NCBI GenBank assembly: GCA_045603285.1
Contig: JAZULW010000090.1
Location: forward strand, 1-5,155
Origin: RGIG3009 sp045603285
GTDB taxonomy: Bacteria > Bacillota > Clostridia > Oscillospirales > Acutalibacteraceae
DNA length: 5,155 bases
Direction of reading: 5' to 3'
Positions 4,527 to 5,155 of the stretch are shown piece by piece. The notes beneath the pieces are model-generated. The model made no database searches, was not told the DNA's origin, and saw only the letters and a program-made list of their open reading frames with translations. A program made the translations under genes and the position numbers. The number at the start of each line of letters is the position of its first letter. Within the stretch, counting starts at the first letter, position 1.

Positions 4527-5155
4527 ATGGCAAGATATACCGGTGCGGTGTGCAGACTTTGCCGCCGCGAAGGACAAAAATTGTTTTTGAAAGGTGAGCG
4601 TTGCTACACCGGGAAATGCGCTATCTCCCGTCGCGCTTATGCCCCCGGCCAACACGGCCAGGCGCGCAACAAGAAAGCGTCCGAGTACGGCAAGCAACTC
4701 CGTACCAAACAGTTCGCCAAGCGTTACTACGGCGTTCTGGAAGGTCAGTTCTACCACTACTATGAAATGGCTACCAAAATGCAAGGCGTGACCGGTGAAA
4801 ACCTGCTCGGTCTTTTGGAGTCCCGTCTTGATAACGTGGTGTACCGTTTGGGCTTTGCCAGTTCCCGCGCGCAAGCTCGTCAAATGGTCACCCAAGGCCA
4901 CTTCACCGTCAACGGCCGCAAGGTCAACACCCCCTTTTACCTCGTGAAAGCGGGTAACGTGGTGGCAGTGAAAGAAGCCAGCCGTTCGCTCGGCAGCGTG
5001 AAAGCGATCGTGGAAGCCACCGCTTCCCGTCCCACGCCGAAGTGGTTGGAACTCAATCGCGATGCGATGGAAGCCAAGATCGTGGCCTTCCCGGCGCGCG
5101 AGGACATCGATCTCCCGATCGAGGAAACCCTCATCGTCGAGTTGTACTCGAAATA
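4527..5155 (+). CDS. rpsD: 30S ribosomal protein S4, cut one base before its stop
   Basis: S4 is a primary binder of 16S rRNA that starts assembly of the 30S body and lines the mRNA entry channel. In several bacteria it also represses its own operon. By hand translation 209 full codons fit the window and end in IVELYSK, the usual family C-terminus. The last two bases, TA, would complete a stop if the next base is A or G, so the protein is probably complete. Cys9, Cys12, Cys26 and Cys31 form an N-terminal zinc site. The S4 RNA-binding domain spans about 99-160 (SRLDNVVYRLGFASSRAQAR at 99-118, then GHFTVNGRKVNTP at 124-136). Encoding S4 directly after S11 is the common arrangement outside Bacillus. 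rpoA and rplQ would be expected next, but lie outside the window. Confidence 0.97.
   Translation, partial: MARYTGAVCRLCRREGQKLFLKGERCYTGKCAISRRAYAPGQHGQARNKKASEYGKQLRTKQFAKRYYGVLEGQFYHYYEMATKMQGVTGENLLGLLESRLDNVVYRLGFASSRAQARQMVTQGHFTVNGRKVNTPFYLVKAGNVVAVKEASRSLGSVKAIVEATASRPTPKWLELNRDAMEAKIVAFPAREDIDLPIEETLIVELYSK

Noticed and set aside
4594..4791. A 65-codon open frame on the + strand inside rpsD.
   Set aside because: It lies in another frame of rpsD, whose translation gives a complete S4 protein over the same bases.
3948..4901. A 317-codon open frame on the minus strand opposite rpsM, rpsK and rpsD.
   Set aside because: It is antisense to conserved ribosomal genes, has no recognisable motif, and crosses three gene boundaries.

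Overview
This window is a stretch of the conserved spc/alpha ribosomal-protein supercluster of a bacterium. All genes are on the + strand and tightly packed: rplO (L15), secY, adk, map, infA (IF1), rpmJ (L36), rpsM (S13), rpsK (S11) and rpsD (S4). Nearly all of the sequence is coding; the longest gap is about 80 bases, so there is no gene-free stretch over 300 bases.

The organism is most likely a Firmicute of the class Clostridia. The order secY-adk-map-infA-rpmJ-rpsM-rpsK is typical of Gram-positive bacteria. Adk has a four-cysteine zinc LID. Strong AGGAGG-type Shine-Dalgarno sites precede most genes. S4 is encoded inside the cluster and keeps four N-terminal cysteines, unlike Bacillus subtilis, where rpsD lies elsewhere and the cysteines are lost. 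This placement is an inference from gene order and protein features; genus cannot be read from the window.

Layout: bases 1-35 are a leader carrying the rplO ribosome-binding site, probably just after rpmD. Bases 36-1812 hold rplO and secY, separated by one base, with secY starting at GTG. Bases 1813-1891 hold a near-perfect 14-bp hairpin followed by a T-rich run, the clearest non-coding signal in the window. Bases 1892-3274 hold adk and map, separated by three bases and in the same reading frame. Bases 3293-3661 hold infA and the 37-codon rpmJ. A 54-base gap with a smaller hairpin leads to rpsM, rpsK and rpsD (3716-5155). rpsD runs off the window one base before its expected stop codon is complete.

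Together the genes supply ribosome parts (L15 and L36 in the large subunit; S13, S11 and S4 in the small), initiation factor IF1, the membrane channel SecY, the enzyme that removes the initiator methionine, and adenylate kinase for nucleotide balance. All are housekeeping functions. I found no mobile element, CRISPR array, defence system or unexplained open reading frame. The points worth a second look are small regulatory-looking structures and a few residue-level oddities.
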